DNA of 64,000 nucleotides from a virus: the IMG/VR virus record IMGVR_UViG_3300031963_000050, positions 1 through 64,000 of that record; one strand, 5' to 3'. The notes beneath the pieces were generated by a model, which made no database searches, was not told the origin of the DNA, and saw nothing but the letters and a program-made list of their open reading frames with translations. Made by a program: the position numbers and the translations under genes. Positions 48,802-56,925 of the stretch are shown in pieces. How positions within the stretch are numbered: the stretch's first letter is position 1; each line of letters begins with the position of its first letter.

Positions 48802-49552
48802 TGTTATTTCCCCTAAGTTCTTTAGTTAAACTTTTTACGTGATAGTGCAATGGATACAGTTGCGGAATAGTATTGATTCTAAATGTGTGCGGAAGCTTCT
48901 CATAAATCAAATTGTCTGTCCAATTCTGAGTAGGACAACCGTTAATGAATTGCTTCATATGTATCATTGACATTTCTTTGAATTGCGGCAGTGTAGTATT
49001 CTCTTCACCTAGAATATGTACAGCAATAGCATAAGCCCAATCTGTTGTACAAAGCTCATCAACGTTGCATTTTAGAATAGCTTTGTATTGGTCCCAGTTT
49101 TCAAATACGTCTCTAACAATGTTGAAGAACTTTTCTGCTAACTCACTTTTACGGAAGTATGTAATGGCATTATAAGTATCAGGTAGATTGTTGTCAGTAA
49201 TAAATCTACGATATGCTTTAACATCCGAAATCTCTTGCTTGAAGTTTCTGATTGTAGTGCTTACTACTAAGTCTCTATTCTGTAATACATCCCACCAATA
49301 GTCAATTGACTTTGGTAAATACATATCGGCTTCAAGTTTAATTGTATAGTCATATGGACTTGCTTCGTATACTTGCCAGTCATTCTGCAACTTCCAATCA
49401 ATATCGGGAGCCTGATCACCGTACGGAAGCATATCAGTAGTAACGATAGTCACGTTGGCATCGTGCATCACGTTTAAGATGCTGTCCTTAAGAACTTCTG
49501 CACAGACTTCATAATCAAGACCCTGCGCCATAATGACAAAGCCTTTATTCAT
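48794..49552 (-). CDS. GT-A/GT8-like glycosyltransferase (1)
   Basis: A 252-residue protein: FVIMAQGLDYEVCAEVL at the N-terminus, VTIVTTDMLPYGD, then SPYDYTIKLEADMYLPKSI near residues 68-86, where EADMY is the DxD-equivalent metal site. It shares the 'SPY-[DE]-xTxxL[ED]xDxxh' block with the next gene upstream. It lacks a signal peptide. Substrate unknown. Confidence 0.65.
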   Translation of the reverse strand: MNKGFVIMAQGLDYEVCAEVLKDSILNVMHDANVTIVTTDMLPYGDQAPDIDWKLQNDWQVYEASPYDYTIKLEADMYLPKSIDYWWDVLQNRDLVVSTTIRNFKQEISDVKAYRRFITDNNLPDTYNAITYFRKSELAEKFFNIVRDVFENWDQYKAILKCNVDELCTTDWAYAIAVHILGEENTTLPQFKEMSMIHMKQFINGCPTQNWTDNLIYEKLPHTFRINTIPQLYPLHYHVKSLTKELRGNNNG

Positions 49553-50351
49553 TGATCATCTCCACATATATTTCTTTATCCATCACGTGGAAGTCTTGAT
49601 CTTTGATTGTAATATACTCTTTTCTTATTTTGCCCCGTTGCCAGTTGTCAAACATGACCGTATACTCTGTCCCAAACTGGTCATCACCATTACGATAAAC
49701 TTGCGTATTTTTTCCAACGTGCAGTAAATCCCAAGGAATAACATCGCGGGAATCAACACTATGGCCGTTAGCAATACGAAGGGCGAGAGTGAGAGCATAA
49801 TCGTTACGATATACAGGGGCGATAAAATTATGAATGTTGGCGTAGTGTTCATAGTTCTTTTGTACCATTTCTAAACATTTAAAGATTTGCTCGGCACGAG
49901 TACTCTTGCGGAACATCACAACAGTGGCCCATAGTGTCTCATAGCTGTAAACTGACAGTAGTTCTTGTGGTGCATTTGGATGCATTAAGAAATTAGTTCT
50001 ATTGTGGCAGCAAAAATCTGTGTCAATATCAAATAAGGTAAGCAGTTTACTTGAGTTGATGATGTAGTCTACGTCAAGTAATAATGTTTCTTCGTAAGGG
50101 CTAAGCTCGTAAGCCATATAGCGACCCTTATTGATCCACATGCCCCAGTCACGAAAGTTATTCTTATCCGGCTTAATCTTTACTACTTTGTCCCAATACG
50201 CAAACTCTCCTGCAGGCATAGAGTCTTCATCTGTTACTAACGTAACAGGCAGCTTTAAGAAATGCTCAACACGCTTTGCAGTATGTTTAGCCATATCATA
50301 GTAATTGTATTTGGGACTATTGAAAGCAAATAGTATTACGCCACGAGTCAT
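49545..50351 (-). CDS. GT-A/GT8-like glycosyltransferase (2)
   Basis: A 268-residue protein: VILFAFNSPKYNYYDMA at the start, PVTLVTDEDSM, then SPYEETLLLDVDYIINSS near 82-99, with LDVDY as a canonical DxD. ATG 50351 is chosen because it forms an ATGA overlap with the upstream gene; a GTG at 50360 would add three codons. Paralogue of the gene at 48794. Confidence 0.7.
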   Translation of the reverse strand: MTRGVILFAFNSPKYNYYDMAKHTAKRVEHFLKLPVTLVTDEDSMPAGEFAYWDKVVKIKPDKNNFRDWGMWINKGRYMAYELSPYEETLLLDVDYIINSSKLLTLFDIDTDFCCHNRTNFLMHPNAPQELLSVYSYETLWATVVMFRKSTRAEQIFKCLEMVQKNYEHYANIHNFIAPVYRNDYALTLALRIANGHSVDSRDVIPWDLLHVGKNTQVYRNGDDQFGTEYTVMFDNWQRGKIRKEYITIKDQDFHVMDKEIYVEMINE

Positions 50352-50521
50352 TCTGGCCACTCGTATCTTTCTGTTGTAGGTTTATTCTTAAAGATAAACT
50401 CTAGCTCACCAGCTCTGTCAATCAAATGCTGATCGCCGCCCATTTCAGTAGCGTAGTGAACGTACATTTGTAATGCTAATGCGATGATGCCGTTATCTGA
50501 ATCGTATACTAGTTCGGTCAT
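50348..50521 (-). CDS. small conserved phage protein
   Basis: A 57-residue protein starting MTELVYDSDNG, with the segment HYATEMGGDQHLIDRAGELE and ending TTERYEWPE. Its ATG is one base after the stop of the upstream gene. As far as I recall, similar short proteins sit beside structural genes of T4-like marine phages. Function unknown. Confidence 0.6.
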   Translation of the reverse strand: MTELVYDSDNGIIALALQMYVHYATEMGGDQHLIDRAGELEFIFKNKPTTERYEWPE

Positions 50522-50522
50522 G

Positions 50523-50831
50523 TTATCTCTTACTTTCAAGCTCTTTCCACTCATCGTGCCATTCGTTCATCACTCTATAATAAGTTTCACATAACTTATC
50601 TTTAAGGTCTTGGCGATTAACCTTTACTGGATTATCAAATGTATCCATAAGAACGACTTCTTCATTTAAGAATGATGTTAGGAATGAGATAGTTTCTTGG
50701 TCAGCACGCCAAAGACCACCCTGCTCTGCTACGAGTAGCTTTGCATTGTACTTTTCTTTTAGATAGTCTTTTGCTGAATTGTGAGCAAAACGAGCTTTTG
50801 CTTCGGTAATTAAGGTCTTAGTATCCATCAT
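50523..50831 (-). CDS. conserved small phage protein
   Basis: A 102-residue protein: ITEAKARFAHNSAKDYLKEK, then LLVAEQGGLWRADQETISFL and VLMDTFDNPVKVNR. The pattern resembles a conserved hypothetical protein of T4-like cyanophages and pelagiphages. ATG 50831 has AGGAG 5 nt upstream and a late-like octamer TCTAAATA at 50845-50852. Function unknown; its position next to fibre genes suggests a virion-assembly link. Confidence 0.65.
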   Translation of the reverse strand: MMDTKTLITEAKARFAHNSAKDYLKEKYNAKLLVAEQGGLWRADQETISFLTSFLNEEVVLMDTFDNPVKVNRQDLKDKLCETYYRVMNEWHDEWKELESKR

Positions 50832-50844
50832 AAACTCCTATGAG

Positions 50845-50852
50845 TATTTAGA
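50845..50852 (-). promoter_or_regulatory. late-like promoter TCTAAATA
   Basis: Two mismatches to TATAAATA, 13 bp upstream of ATG 50831, followed by a normal ribosome site. Confidence 0.45.
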
Positions 50853-50878
50853 TGGATACCCCTGCGTGATTAAAAAAG

Positions 50879-51832
50879 TTATGAACCGCTGACCGTGCCG
50901 GACAACGTGACTGAGCCCCAAGTATTAGCAATGTTAGTCGTAGAAGGTGGGGTCAATGTCATAGTAGTTGCTGAACCTGATGCTACAGTTAGTCCATCAG
51001 GAACTTCATCCCAAATAGTGTAGATAGTGATTACTGATCCAGCATCACCGTTTGAACCCTGTGTACCATTGCTTTGGACAATGAAGCGAATGAATGATGA
51101 TAGATAGCCGCTTGGGCCCGTACTAGCAGTCTGCGTGAATACGTTAGCGTTTGATGTAGTCAACGCATAGTAACCATTGTTCTGAGAAATAGTGGGAGTG
51201 TTGCCGCCTCCACCAATCTTAGTAATACCGTTATATGATGTACCAGCAATTGATACTGAACCTGATGTTGGTGCAGACAATACTACTGTACCTACGTTAC
51301 TCGCTAGATTGTTAAACAATAGGTCAATGCCATTTGTACCCGGATGTGATACGGTCATTTTAATCTGACCACCAGCATTGAAGAAATAGCGGGCGGCATT
51401 ACCGTTAGCAAAAGTAGCAGTGTGAGTAAACGTCAATTGGTTTGTCCAAGTAGTTCCTCTAGTAGCAGTATTCGCTGTGGTTGAACTTTGAGCCGCTGCA
51501 TTTAATCTATTGGTATAGATAGTTGTCAAGTTAGTGGGAATAGCTGCATTGTATGTAATTACACCGCCTGCTACGGGAACCGAAACTGAAGTGATGCTTG
51601 AGCCTTGGTGTGATGCTGCACTAGCAGTGTTAGACACTAGGGAAGCCCACTGAGTGCTAGCAAGGACGCTGCCTCCTGCTGCTACGTTAGCTACTGCTGT
51701 TTGTCCATAACCTGCTGACCCGCCGCCAGTTGCCCAAGTTGCGTTTAGCGTATTAACAGTCGTAGTGGGGTTTCCTCCCACCAATGTGTTAAAATCTGCT
51801 GCCTGTATAAGTCCAAATTGTGCGTAGGTCAT
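50879..51832 (-). CDS. virion/tail fibre-like protein
   Basis: A 317-residue Gly/Ser/Thr/Asn-rich protein typical of phage fibre or adhesin tips. It starts MTYAQFGLIQAADFNTLVGG (in small fibre proteins this segment resembles a particle-attachment motif). The middle has beta-rich repeats and FNAGGQIKMTVSHPG; the C-terminus ends VTLSGTVSGS. No catalytic motif. It follows two fibre genes and may be an adhesin tip. Clear late-structural composition. Confidence 0.65.
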   Translation of the reverse strand: MTYAQFGLIQAADFNTLVGGNPTTTVNTLNATWATGGGSAGYGQTAVANVAAGGSVLASTQWASLVSNTASAASHQGSSITSVSVPVAGGVITYNAAIPTNLTTIYTNRLNAAAQSSTTANTATRGTTWTNQLTFTHTATFANGNAARYFFNAGGQIKMTVSHPGTNGIDLLFNNLASNVGTVVLSAPTSGSVSIAGTSYNGITKIGGGGNTPTISQNNGYYALTTSNANVFTQTASTGPSGYLSSFIRFIVQSNGTQGSNGDAGSVITIYTIWDEVPDGLTVASGSATTMTLTPPSTTNIANTWGSVTLSGTVSGS

Positions 51833-51844
51833 GTCTTATCCCTG

Positions 51845-53083
51845 TTACCTAATCATTACGATAGCTTCAACAAAGCCTTCGCCATCAGTTGTTTTATCTT
51901 CTAAGGATCTACCGATCGTGTTAAATGCGTTTGCTTCACCTGACTTAGCAGCACGAGCAATTCCTGACCCAGCACTAACAAGACGATCACCCTTCTTAAT
52001 CTTTCCTGTAACCTTAACTTCAACTCTACCTGTGACCGCTACTGGAGGGTGAGTAGCGTCACTTCCTGCGCCTGCGTTCATTAAGTAAGCAGCAGTATTT
52101 GAGATAACACCAAATACGTCTTCTGATAGTTCATATTGAACCGCAGTAATTTCCTTTTCACCGCCCAACTGAACTACTGTTCCCGGTTCATATGAGGTAT
52201 CTGCTTCAAAACGTTCCGCCAAGTCAGCGTAAGTAGCGTTTAGTCTTGATCCTGCACTCAATGTCCAGTTACCGGTAATTGTTCCGGGTGTAGTATTTGC
52301 GCCGGCGCTTAAGGTGCTGCCATTGAAAATAGTTGCGCCTCCAGCAGAACCTACGTTGCCAACATATGTTGGGATATAAGAAGCAACATTAGCATTGCTA
52401 TATGTACCAGGGAACGAAAGGGGATCGCCGTTCGCATAGTAGTAATTGTCAGTTCTGATACCAATTGACCCTGCGCCGGTAATTACTAGATTACCACCAG
52501 TAACCCACATTGAAGTACCATTAACGCCGTTTGCGGTGCCTGCGCCGTTAGCAGTCCACACACCAGTTAATGTTCCATTTGTTGATTGAGACCCTGATGT
52601 GATAGAAGTTGTAGTTAAGCTTGCAATGCTAGTAGTTCCGCTTAAGTTGGCGTTAGCAATATTAGCTTGAGTTGATACTGTTAGATATCCAGCAGTTATT
52701 GCATTGGCAGAGATTGTGTTTACCACTGAAGCATTATTGGCTGAGAGATTTCCTGAAACAGAAACATTACCAAATGTTGTAGTACCGCCTGAGGCAGTTG
52801 AGGTTAGTGATAGCCAAGCTGCTGCGTTTGTAGTTCCGTCTGCGGGGCAAACATACAACGTGCTATTAGTAATATTGAACCAAAGCTGACCTCTGAGAGG
52901 GTTAGCAGGCGGGGTAGCTGCCGCAAAATTCTCAAGAATATGTACCTGATTGGTATCTAGCGTTTGACCGTATCCAGCATAGTTTCTACCAGGTAGGCCA
53001 AGAGAGGTACTAGAAGTGTTAATAGTACCGTCGGCGATAGTAGTCAACACATTACCATCACTCTTGACAATCGTATAAGCCAT
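51845..53083 (-). CDS. tail fibre with shared N-terminal domain and self-processing-like C-terminus
   Basis: A 412-residue fibre. Residues 1-90 match the N-terminus of the 869-residue fibre at 53512 (DGxVLTTIxDG, LPGRNYxGYGQ, RGQLxF) and so probably form a shared attachment domain. A beta-repeat stem rich in Ala/Asn/Thr follows. The last ~120 residues (YADLAERFEADTSYEPGTVV, VFGVISNTAAYLMN, VKVTGKIKKGDRLV) resemble the Peptidase_G2-type C-terminal domain that self-cleaves in some phage fibres. A late octamer and ribosome site precede ATG 53083. Confidence 0.72.
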   Translation of the reverse strand: MAYTIVKSDGNVLTTIADGTINTSSTSLGLPGRNYAGYGQTLDTNQVHILENFAAATPPANPLRGQLWFNITNSTLYVCPADGTTNAAAWLSLTSTASGGTTTFGNVSVSGNLSANNASVVNTISANAITAGYLTVSTQANIANANLSGTTSIASLTTTSITSGSQSTNGTLTGVWTANGAGTANGVNGTSMWVTGGNLVITGAGSIGIRTDNYYYANGDPLSFPGTYSNANVASYIPTYVGNVGSAGGATIFNGSTLSAGANTTPGTITGNWTLSAGSRLNATYADLAERFEADTSYEPGTVVQLGGEKEITAVQYELSEDVFGVISNTAAYLMNAGAGSDATHPPVAVTGRVEVKVTGKIKKGDRLVSAGSGIARAAKSGEANAFNTIGRSLEDKTTDGEGFVEAIVMIR

Positions 53084-53105
53084 TTTAAAATTTCTCCGTT
53101 ACGTT

Positions 53106-53113
53106 TATTTATC
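53106..53113 (-). promoter_or_regulatory. late promoter GATAAATA
   Basis: One mismatch to TATAAATA, 22 bp upstream of ATG 53083, followed by GGAG as a ribosome site. Confidence 0.65.
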
Positions 53114-53127
53114 TTACTTTGTTTTGC

Positions 53128-53502
53128 TTAGTTATTTGGTACAAACGGCCAATCAACGTCTTCTGGGTTGACAAACATTTGAGGAATATCTCTAAGTTGC
53201 TGTCTATATGCCGCCCATGCTTCTTTGTTTCCTGGAAAATCAGGAACCTGTGTATAGTCGCTTGCGTTTAGTAAACCATTACGCTTGAGTCGTACTGTCT
53301 CCCAAGTTACGATTTCTTCTTTGAGCTTTAGTACTAACTTTTCGTCTTCAACCACAAGCTGATTATTTTTATGATTGATTTCTTCAATATAAAGATCACG
53401 TTCTTCTTGAGTAATTTCAATACAATCCTCAGGAAGTGTGGGATATTCTACAACTCCTGTATCATAAAAACCGGCTGTGCTTGGACTATAATAAATCGTC
53501 AT
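53128..53502 (-). CDS. phage tail assembly chaperone (tail fibre chaperone)
   Basis: A 124-residue protein with the C-terminal signature RNGLLNASDYTQVPDFPGNK, then WAAYRQQLRDIPQ and VDWPFVPNN. This matches the Phage_tail_APC type (R-x-x-LL-x-x-SDWTQ...YRQxLRDxP...WP), a small chaperone encoded next to the fibre it folds. It lies between two fibre genes and ends 44 bp before the next. No cleavage site or signal peptide. Confidence 0.85.
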   Translation of the reverse strand: MTIYYSPSTAGFYDTGVVEYPTLPEDCIEITQEERDLYIEEINHKNNQLVVEDEKLVLKLKEEIVTWETVRLKRNGLLNASDYTQVPDFPGNKEAWAAYRQQLRDIPQMFVNPEDVDWPFVPNN

Positions 53503-53511
53503 AACTAATCC

Positions 53512-56121
53512 TTAATATCCTATCGCTATCCAACGTATTGTAACAGCACTTCCGCCACCGTCTGTGCCGAAGAATGTCGTAAACCCGGTTGTAGTAGAAT
53601 TGATTACTCCAGGGGCGCCCTGTGATCCGTCGAAGTTAGATGCAGTTGAACCGCTACACACGGCAACAGAGAATGAAGAAAATGCGATGGGATAGTTAAT
53701 AAAGGTAGATGTTTGTCTGAATGCAGTTGCGGTACCGTACTGCATCAATAATCCATTTGGAAGTCTAGTCCAACCTGAACTATTAGTGAAGTCACCCAGT
53801 GTGATAACATCTTGACCACCTCTAGTGAGTGAACCTGATACTGCGAGAGAGGTCAATGTGCCGACGCTTGTGATATTTGGCTGTGCTGACCCTAAGACCA
53901 CGTTAGCTCTGTTTGAGGTTTCTGCGTTAGTTGCAAACGATGCAGTTCCTGCTGAGGTTGCTGACGTAGCAGTTGTTGCGGTAGTGGCAGTTGTGGCTGA
54001 AGTTGCTGTCGCCGCACTACCTGCTGTGGTTGCATATGTAGCATTAGCTACAGTTCCGGTGACGTTTGCACCCGGAACGTTAGTTAACCCTAAGCCGCTT
54101 CCAATAAAGCGTCCGGCGGTAGTAGTTATGTTGCCACTTACAGTTAAGCTAGTTAATGTACCGACACTTGTAATATTAGGTTGTGCAGCAGTTGTTACTG
54201 TGGCTGCTGTATTTGCAGTTCCAGTAGGGGCCCAAGATAAGTTTCCTGATCCATCTGTGGAAAGAACAAAACCAGATGAGCCGCCGGCGATCTTCAAGTT
54301 TGCTATAGCGCCTAAAGATACGTTTGGTCCGGTAAATGATGCATTGCCCGATACTACTAGTGAATTAAGAGTACCGAGACTTGTAATGTTAGGCTGGGCA
54401 TTACCGGTTACAGTAATTGCGGTAGTAGCAGCACCCGCCGAAGCCCAACTTAATCCGCCCACGCCGTCAGTAGTTAGAACATATCCAGCTGAGCCACCGG
54501 TGATTCTGAGATTACCAACAGTTCCTAAGTTGACTAATTGCCCCGTAAATTGTGCGTTGCCGGAAACAGTCAAGTTTGCCAACGTTCCCAAACTTGTGAT
54601 GTTTGGTTGACTTGCAGTAGTTAATGTACCGGTCAACAGACTACCTCTGACAGTGCCTGAATTAGCATAAACGTTACCTGACGTAATATTACCGGTTACG
54701 TTAAGACTAGATAATGTTCCTAAGCTTGTAATGTTAGGCTGGGCATTATTAGTAACAGTCTGTGCAGTATTTGCAGCTCCGGTTGGTACCCAACTGAGAG
54801 CACCGGTGCCATCAGTAGACAATACCTGTCCAGCAGAACCGCCAGTTATTCTTACATTACTGTTTGATCCTAAACTTACTACTTCACCGGTAAACTGTGA
54901 GTTTCCTGATACGATCAATCCGGTCAATGTACCGACACTAGTAATGTTGGGCTGGGCATTAACACGAACTGTGTTTGCAATGTCTGCTTGAGAAGCATTG
55001 GATGCATTATCTACAGTAGGGAACGTTCCTACTAAGTTAGCTATGGGAATGTTATATAGTCCAGCAGCATTTCCTGCAAAGATACCGGTATTTGCAGTAA
55101 TATTTGCAGCAGTAATGTTTCCATTTACTCCAAGTGAAGTTAGTGTGCCTAAACTAGTAATGTTGGGCTGTGCGTTCACTGAAACTGTATTAGCTACACC
55201 AGCAGTGTTTGCAAATTGTGCTATTAGTGCATTGCCTACAGTACCGGTAACGTTAGCTCCATCTATTGCGGGTATTCCGTTCAATGATGAACCTGGGGAG
55301 AGAGTCCAGTTACCTACAATAGTTCCGTTAGTAGCACTTGAACCAGCAGATAATACGTTGCCGTTAAAAGCTGTTCCGCTGTTAGGGAAACTGACATTGC
55401 CTGCATAAGTGGGCATGTATAGAGCTACATTAGTGTTGGTGTAGGTGCCGTCAAATGACACTGCAACGCCATTCGCCCACATATAATTATTAGTGCGAAT
55501 ACCTACAGTACCTGGGCCAGTAACAACTAAGTTACCGCCGGTGACCCACAAACTAGTATTACTAACACCATTGATTGTACCTATACCATTAACAGTCCAA
55601 GCGCCGATCATGTTACCTAATGTGGGTCTTGTACCAGTTGTAATGCTTCTAGTGTTTGCCTCACCAATGTATGCTACGGTAGCGATATTTGCTTCAGTGA
55701 TATTGGCGTTGACATTTACCGTAAGATAATCTGTAATGATGTGATTCGCTGTTACATCATTATCAATGTATGCATTATTAGCAGTAATGTCACCGGAAGC
55801 GTCAAGATCAGTTAGTTCTAGATTAACTAGCGGTGCAGAAAGTACGCGGTACCAATTACTGAGATTGCTTTCACCATCAGATGGACAAATATACATCGTA
55901 TCATCAGTGGTGTCAAAGAACAACTGCCCACGAATAGCATTTGCAGGTAGTGTACTATCTGCAAAGTTTTCTAGTGAACGGACAAAGTTGGTATCCATCA
56001 CCTGACCATAGCCAGGATAGTTTCTACCAGGCAAGCTAAGAGGAGTGCTTGTGGTATTTACAATACCGTCGGGAATTGTCGTTAATACTGTACCATCAGT
56101 CCTTACTATAGTATATGACAC
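53512..56121 (-). CDS. large tail fibre with tandem repeats
   Basis: An 869-residue fibre. Residues 1-95 are the attachment domain shared with the fibre at 51845. From about 120 to 770 a repeat of ~40-50 residues carries the core NAQPNITSLGTLxSLxVxGN in at least nine copies. Between copies runs 'RITGGSAGxVLTTDGxGxLSW'. A Thr/Ala run follows near 690. The C-terminal ~100 residues (WTRLPNGLLMQYGTATAF) resemble the short C-terminal fibre tip found in many tail fibres. It is probably trimeric and binds the host. The start is GTG 56121 with GGAG upstream. Confidence 0.85.
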   Translation of the reverse strand: MSYTIVRTDGTVLTTIPDGIVNTTSTPLSLPGRNYPGYGQVMDTNFVRSLENFADSTLPANAIRGQLFFDTTDDTMYICPSDGESNLSNWYRVLSAPLVNLELTDLDASGDITANNAYIDNDVTANHIITDYLTVNVNANITEANIATVAYIGEANTRSITTGTRPTLGNMIGAWTVNGIGTINGVSNTSLWVTGGNLVVTGPGTVGIRTNNYMWANGVAVSFDGTYTNTNVALYMPTYAGNVSFPNSGTAFNGNVLSAGSSATNGTIVGNWTLSPGSSLNGIPAIDGANVTGTVGNALIAQFANTAGVANTVSVNAQPNITSLGTLTSLGVNGNITAANITANTGIFAGNAAGLYNIPIANLVGTFPTVDNASNASQADIANTVRVNAQPNITSVGTLTGLIVSGNSQFTGEVVSLGSNSNVRITGGSAGQVLSTDGTGALSWVPTGAANTAQTVTNNAQPNITSLGTLSSLNVTGNITSGNVYANSGTVRGSLLTGTLTTASQPNITSLGTLANLTVSGNAQFTGQLVNLGTVGNLRITGGSAGYVLTTDGVGGLSWASAGAATTAITVTGNAQPNITSLGTLNSLVVSGNASFTGPNVSLGAIANLKIAGGSSGFVLSTDGSGNLSWAPTGTANTAATVTTAAQPNITSVGTLTSLTVSGNITTTAGRFIGSGLGLTNVPGANVTGTVANATYATTAGSAATATSATTATTATTATSATSAGTASFATNAETSNRANVVLGSAQPNITSVGTLTSLAVSGSLTRGGQDVITLGDFTNSSGWTRLPNGLLMQYGTATAFRQTSTFINYPIAFSSFSVAVCSGSTASNFDGSQGAPGVINSTTTGFTTFFGTDGGGSAVTIRWIAIGY

Positions 56122-56138
56122 TTCCGCACTCCGTTCTT

Positions 56139-56759
56139 TTAAATAGTTACTAGATTAGTTAAGCTTTGGATTCTAATTGTATAGTCAATTTGAATCTGTC
56201 TGTTCAATGATTTTTGCACCGGGTGGAATATAACGTGAGTCAATAGTCTGGTGATCACGTTTCCGTTGCTATCAGTTCCATAATTAGCTAGTAGACCTAG
56301 CTCATCAAAGATGTATGTACTATCTGTTTGGGTGCTGTTATCAAACGCAGCTTGACCTGAAGGCTCGCCGTAATCTAACAAGCACTGCACAACGATATCT
56401 GTATAAAGATTTCCAGTAGTGTGGAAAACTGTCATCTTGTTACGAGTAGGATCTAAGTTGAATACGCTCGTGTCATCTACGATCTTTTCGTAGGTTTGAT
56501 TGTATAGTGCTGCATTCTGACCAGTTACGTTAGGAGGTAGATATGTGATTACTCCGGTTTGGTCTACGCTGGCGCCGCCGTTGCCGAAAGCCATCTGATA
56601 GATTTCGCCATATCCACGACTACTTAGTGTGTCTGCGATAGCCTCAGACATATTTTCATAGTTAATGGCATTCTTTTTATCAACGAATACTTCCCCATTA
56701 TTAGGGTCATATATTTTTAGAAAACCTTCAACATTGTATGACAGGTTAATAACTGACAT
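56139..56759 (-). CDS. virion structural protein
   Basis: A 206-residue protein: FLKIYDPNNGEVFVDKKNAI near the start, MAFGNGGASVDQTG and TVFHTTGNL in the middle, and LTHVIFHPVQKSLNRQIQID near the C-terminus, a pattern resembling hypothetical structural proteins of T4-like marine phages. Baseplate or fibre-base position is suggested by its place between the giant repeat protein and the fibres. ATG 56759 shares a base with the stop of the small gene upstream. Confidence 0.65.
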   Translation of the reverse strand: MSVINLSYNVEGFLKIYDPNNGEVFVDKKNAINYENMSEAIADTLSSRGYGEIYQMAFGNGGASVDQTGVITYLPPNVTGQNAALYNQTYEKIVDDTSVFNLDPTRNKMTVFHTTGNLYTDIVVQCLLDYGEPSGQAAFDNSTQTDSTYIFDELGLLANYGTDSNGNVITRLLTHVIFHPVQKSLNRQIQIDYTIRIQSLTNLVTI

Positions 56760-56911
56760 TAACTATCCCCTCTTTTCTGAACCAATACTTCGTTTGAAGT
56801 AGGGTCAAAAATCTTAACTCCAGAGGAAAAATAAAACCCGCCAACTTCATTTGGTTTTCTATCAGCAGTTTGCTTAATTTTTCCTTCATTTATTGATTTA
56901 TTTTTGCTCAT
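56759..56911 (-). CDS. 50-residue protein related to the next gene's N-terminus
   Basis: A 50-residue protein whose second half, GFYFSSGVKIFDPTSNEVLV, corresponds to the start of the following protein (GFLKIYDPNNGEVFVDK). The ATG at 56911 is 4 nt after a late octamer GATAAATA, and its stop overlaps the next ATG. It looks like a real short gene formed by partial duplication, used perhaps as a mini structural subunit. Confidence 0.6.
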   Translation of the reverse strand: MSKNKSINEGKIKQTADRKPNEVGGFYFSSGVKIFDPTSNEVLVQKRGDS

Positions 56912-56915
56912 GTTC

Positions 56916-56923
56916 TATTTATC
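56916..56923 (-). promoter_or_regulatory. late promoter GATAAATA, 4 nt before ATG
   Basis: One mismatch to TATAAATA, 4 nt before ATG 56911 and just inside the stop region of the giant structural gene, predicting another leaderless message. Confidence 0.65.
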
Positions 56924-56925
56924 TC

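Noticed and set aside
53825-55729. Several long plus-strand frames rich in Val/Pro/Ala
   Set aside because: They mirror the repeats of the 869-residue fibre on the minus strand and contain no ribosome site or independent motif.
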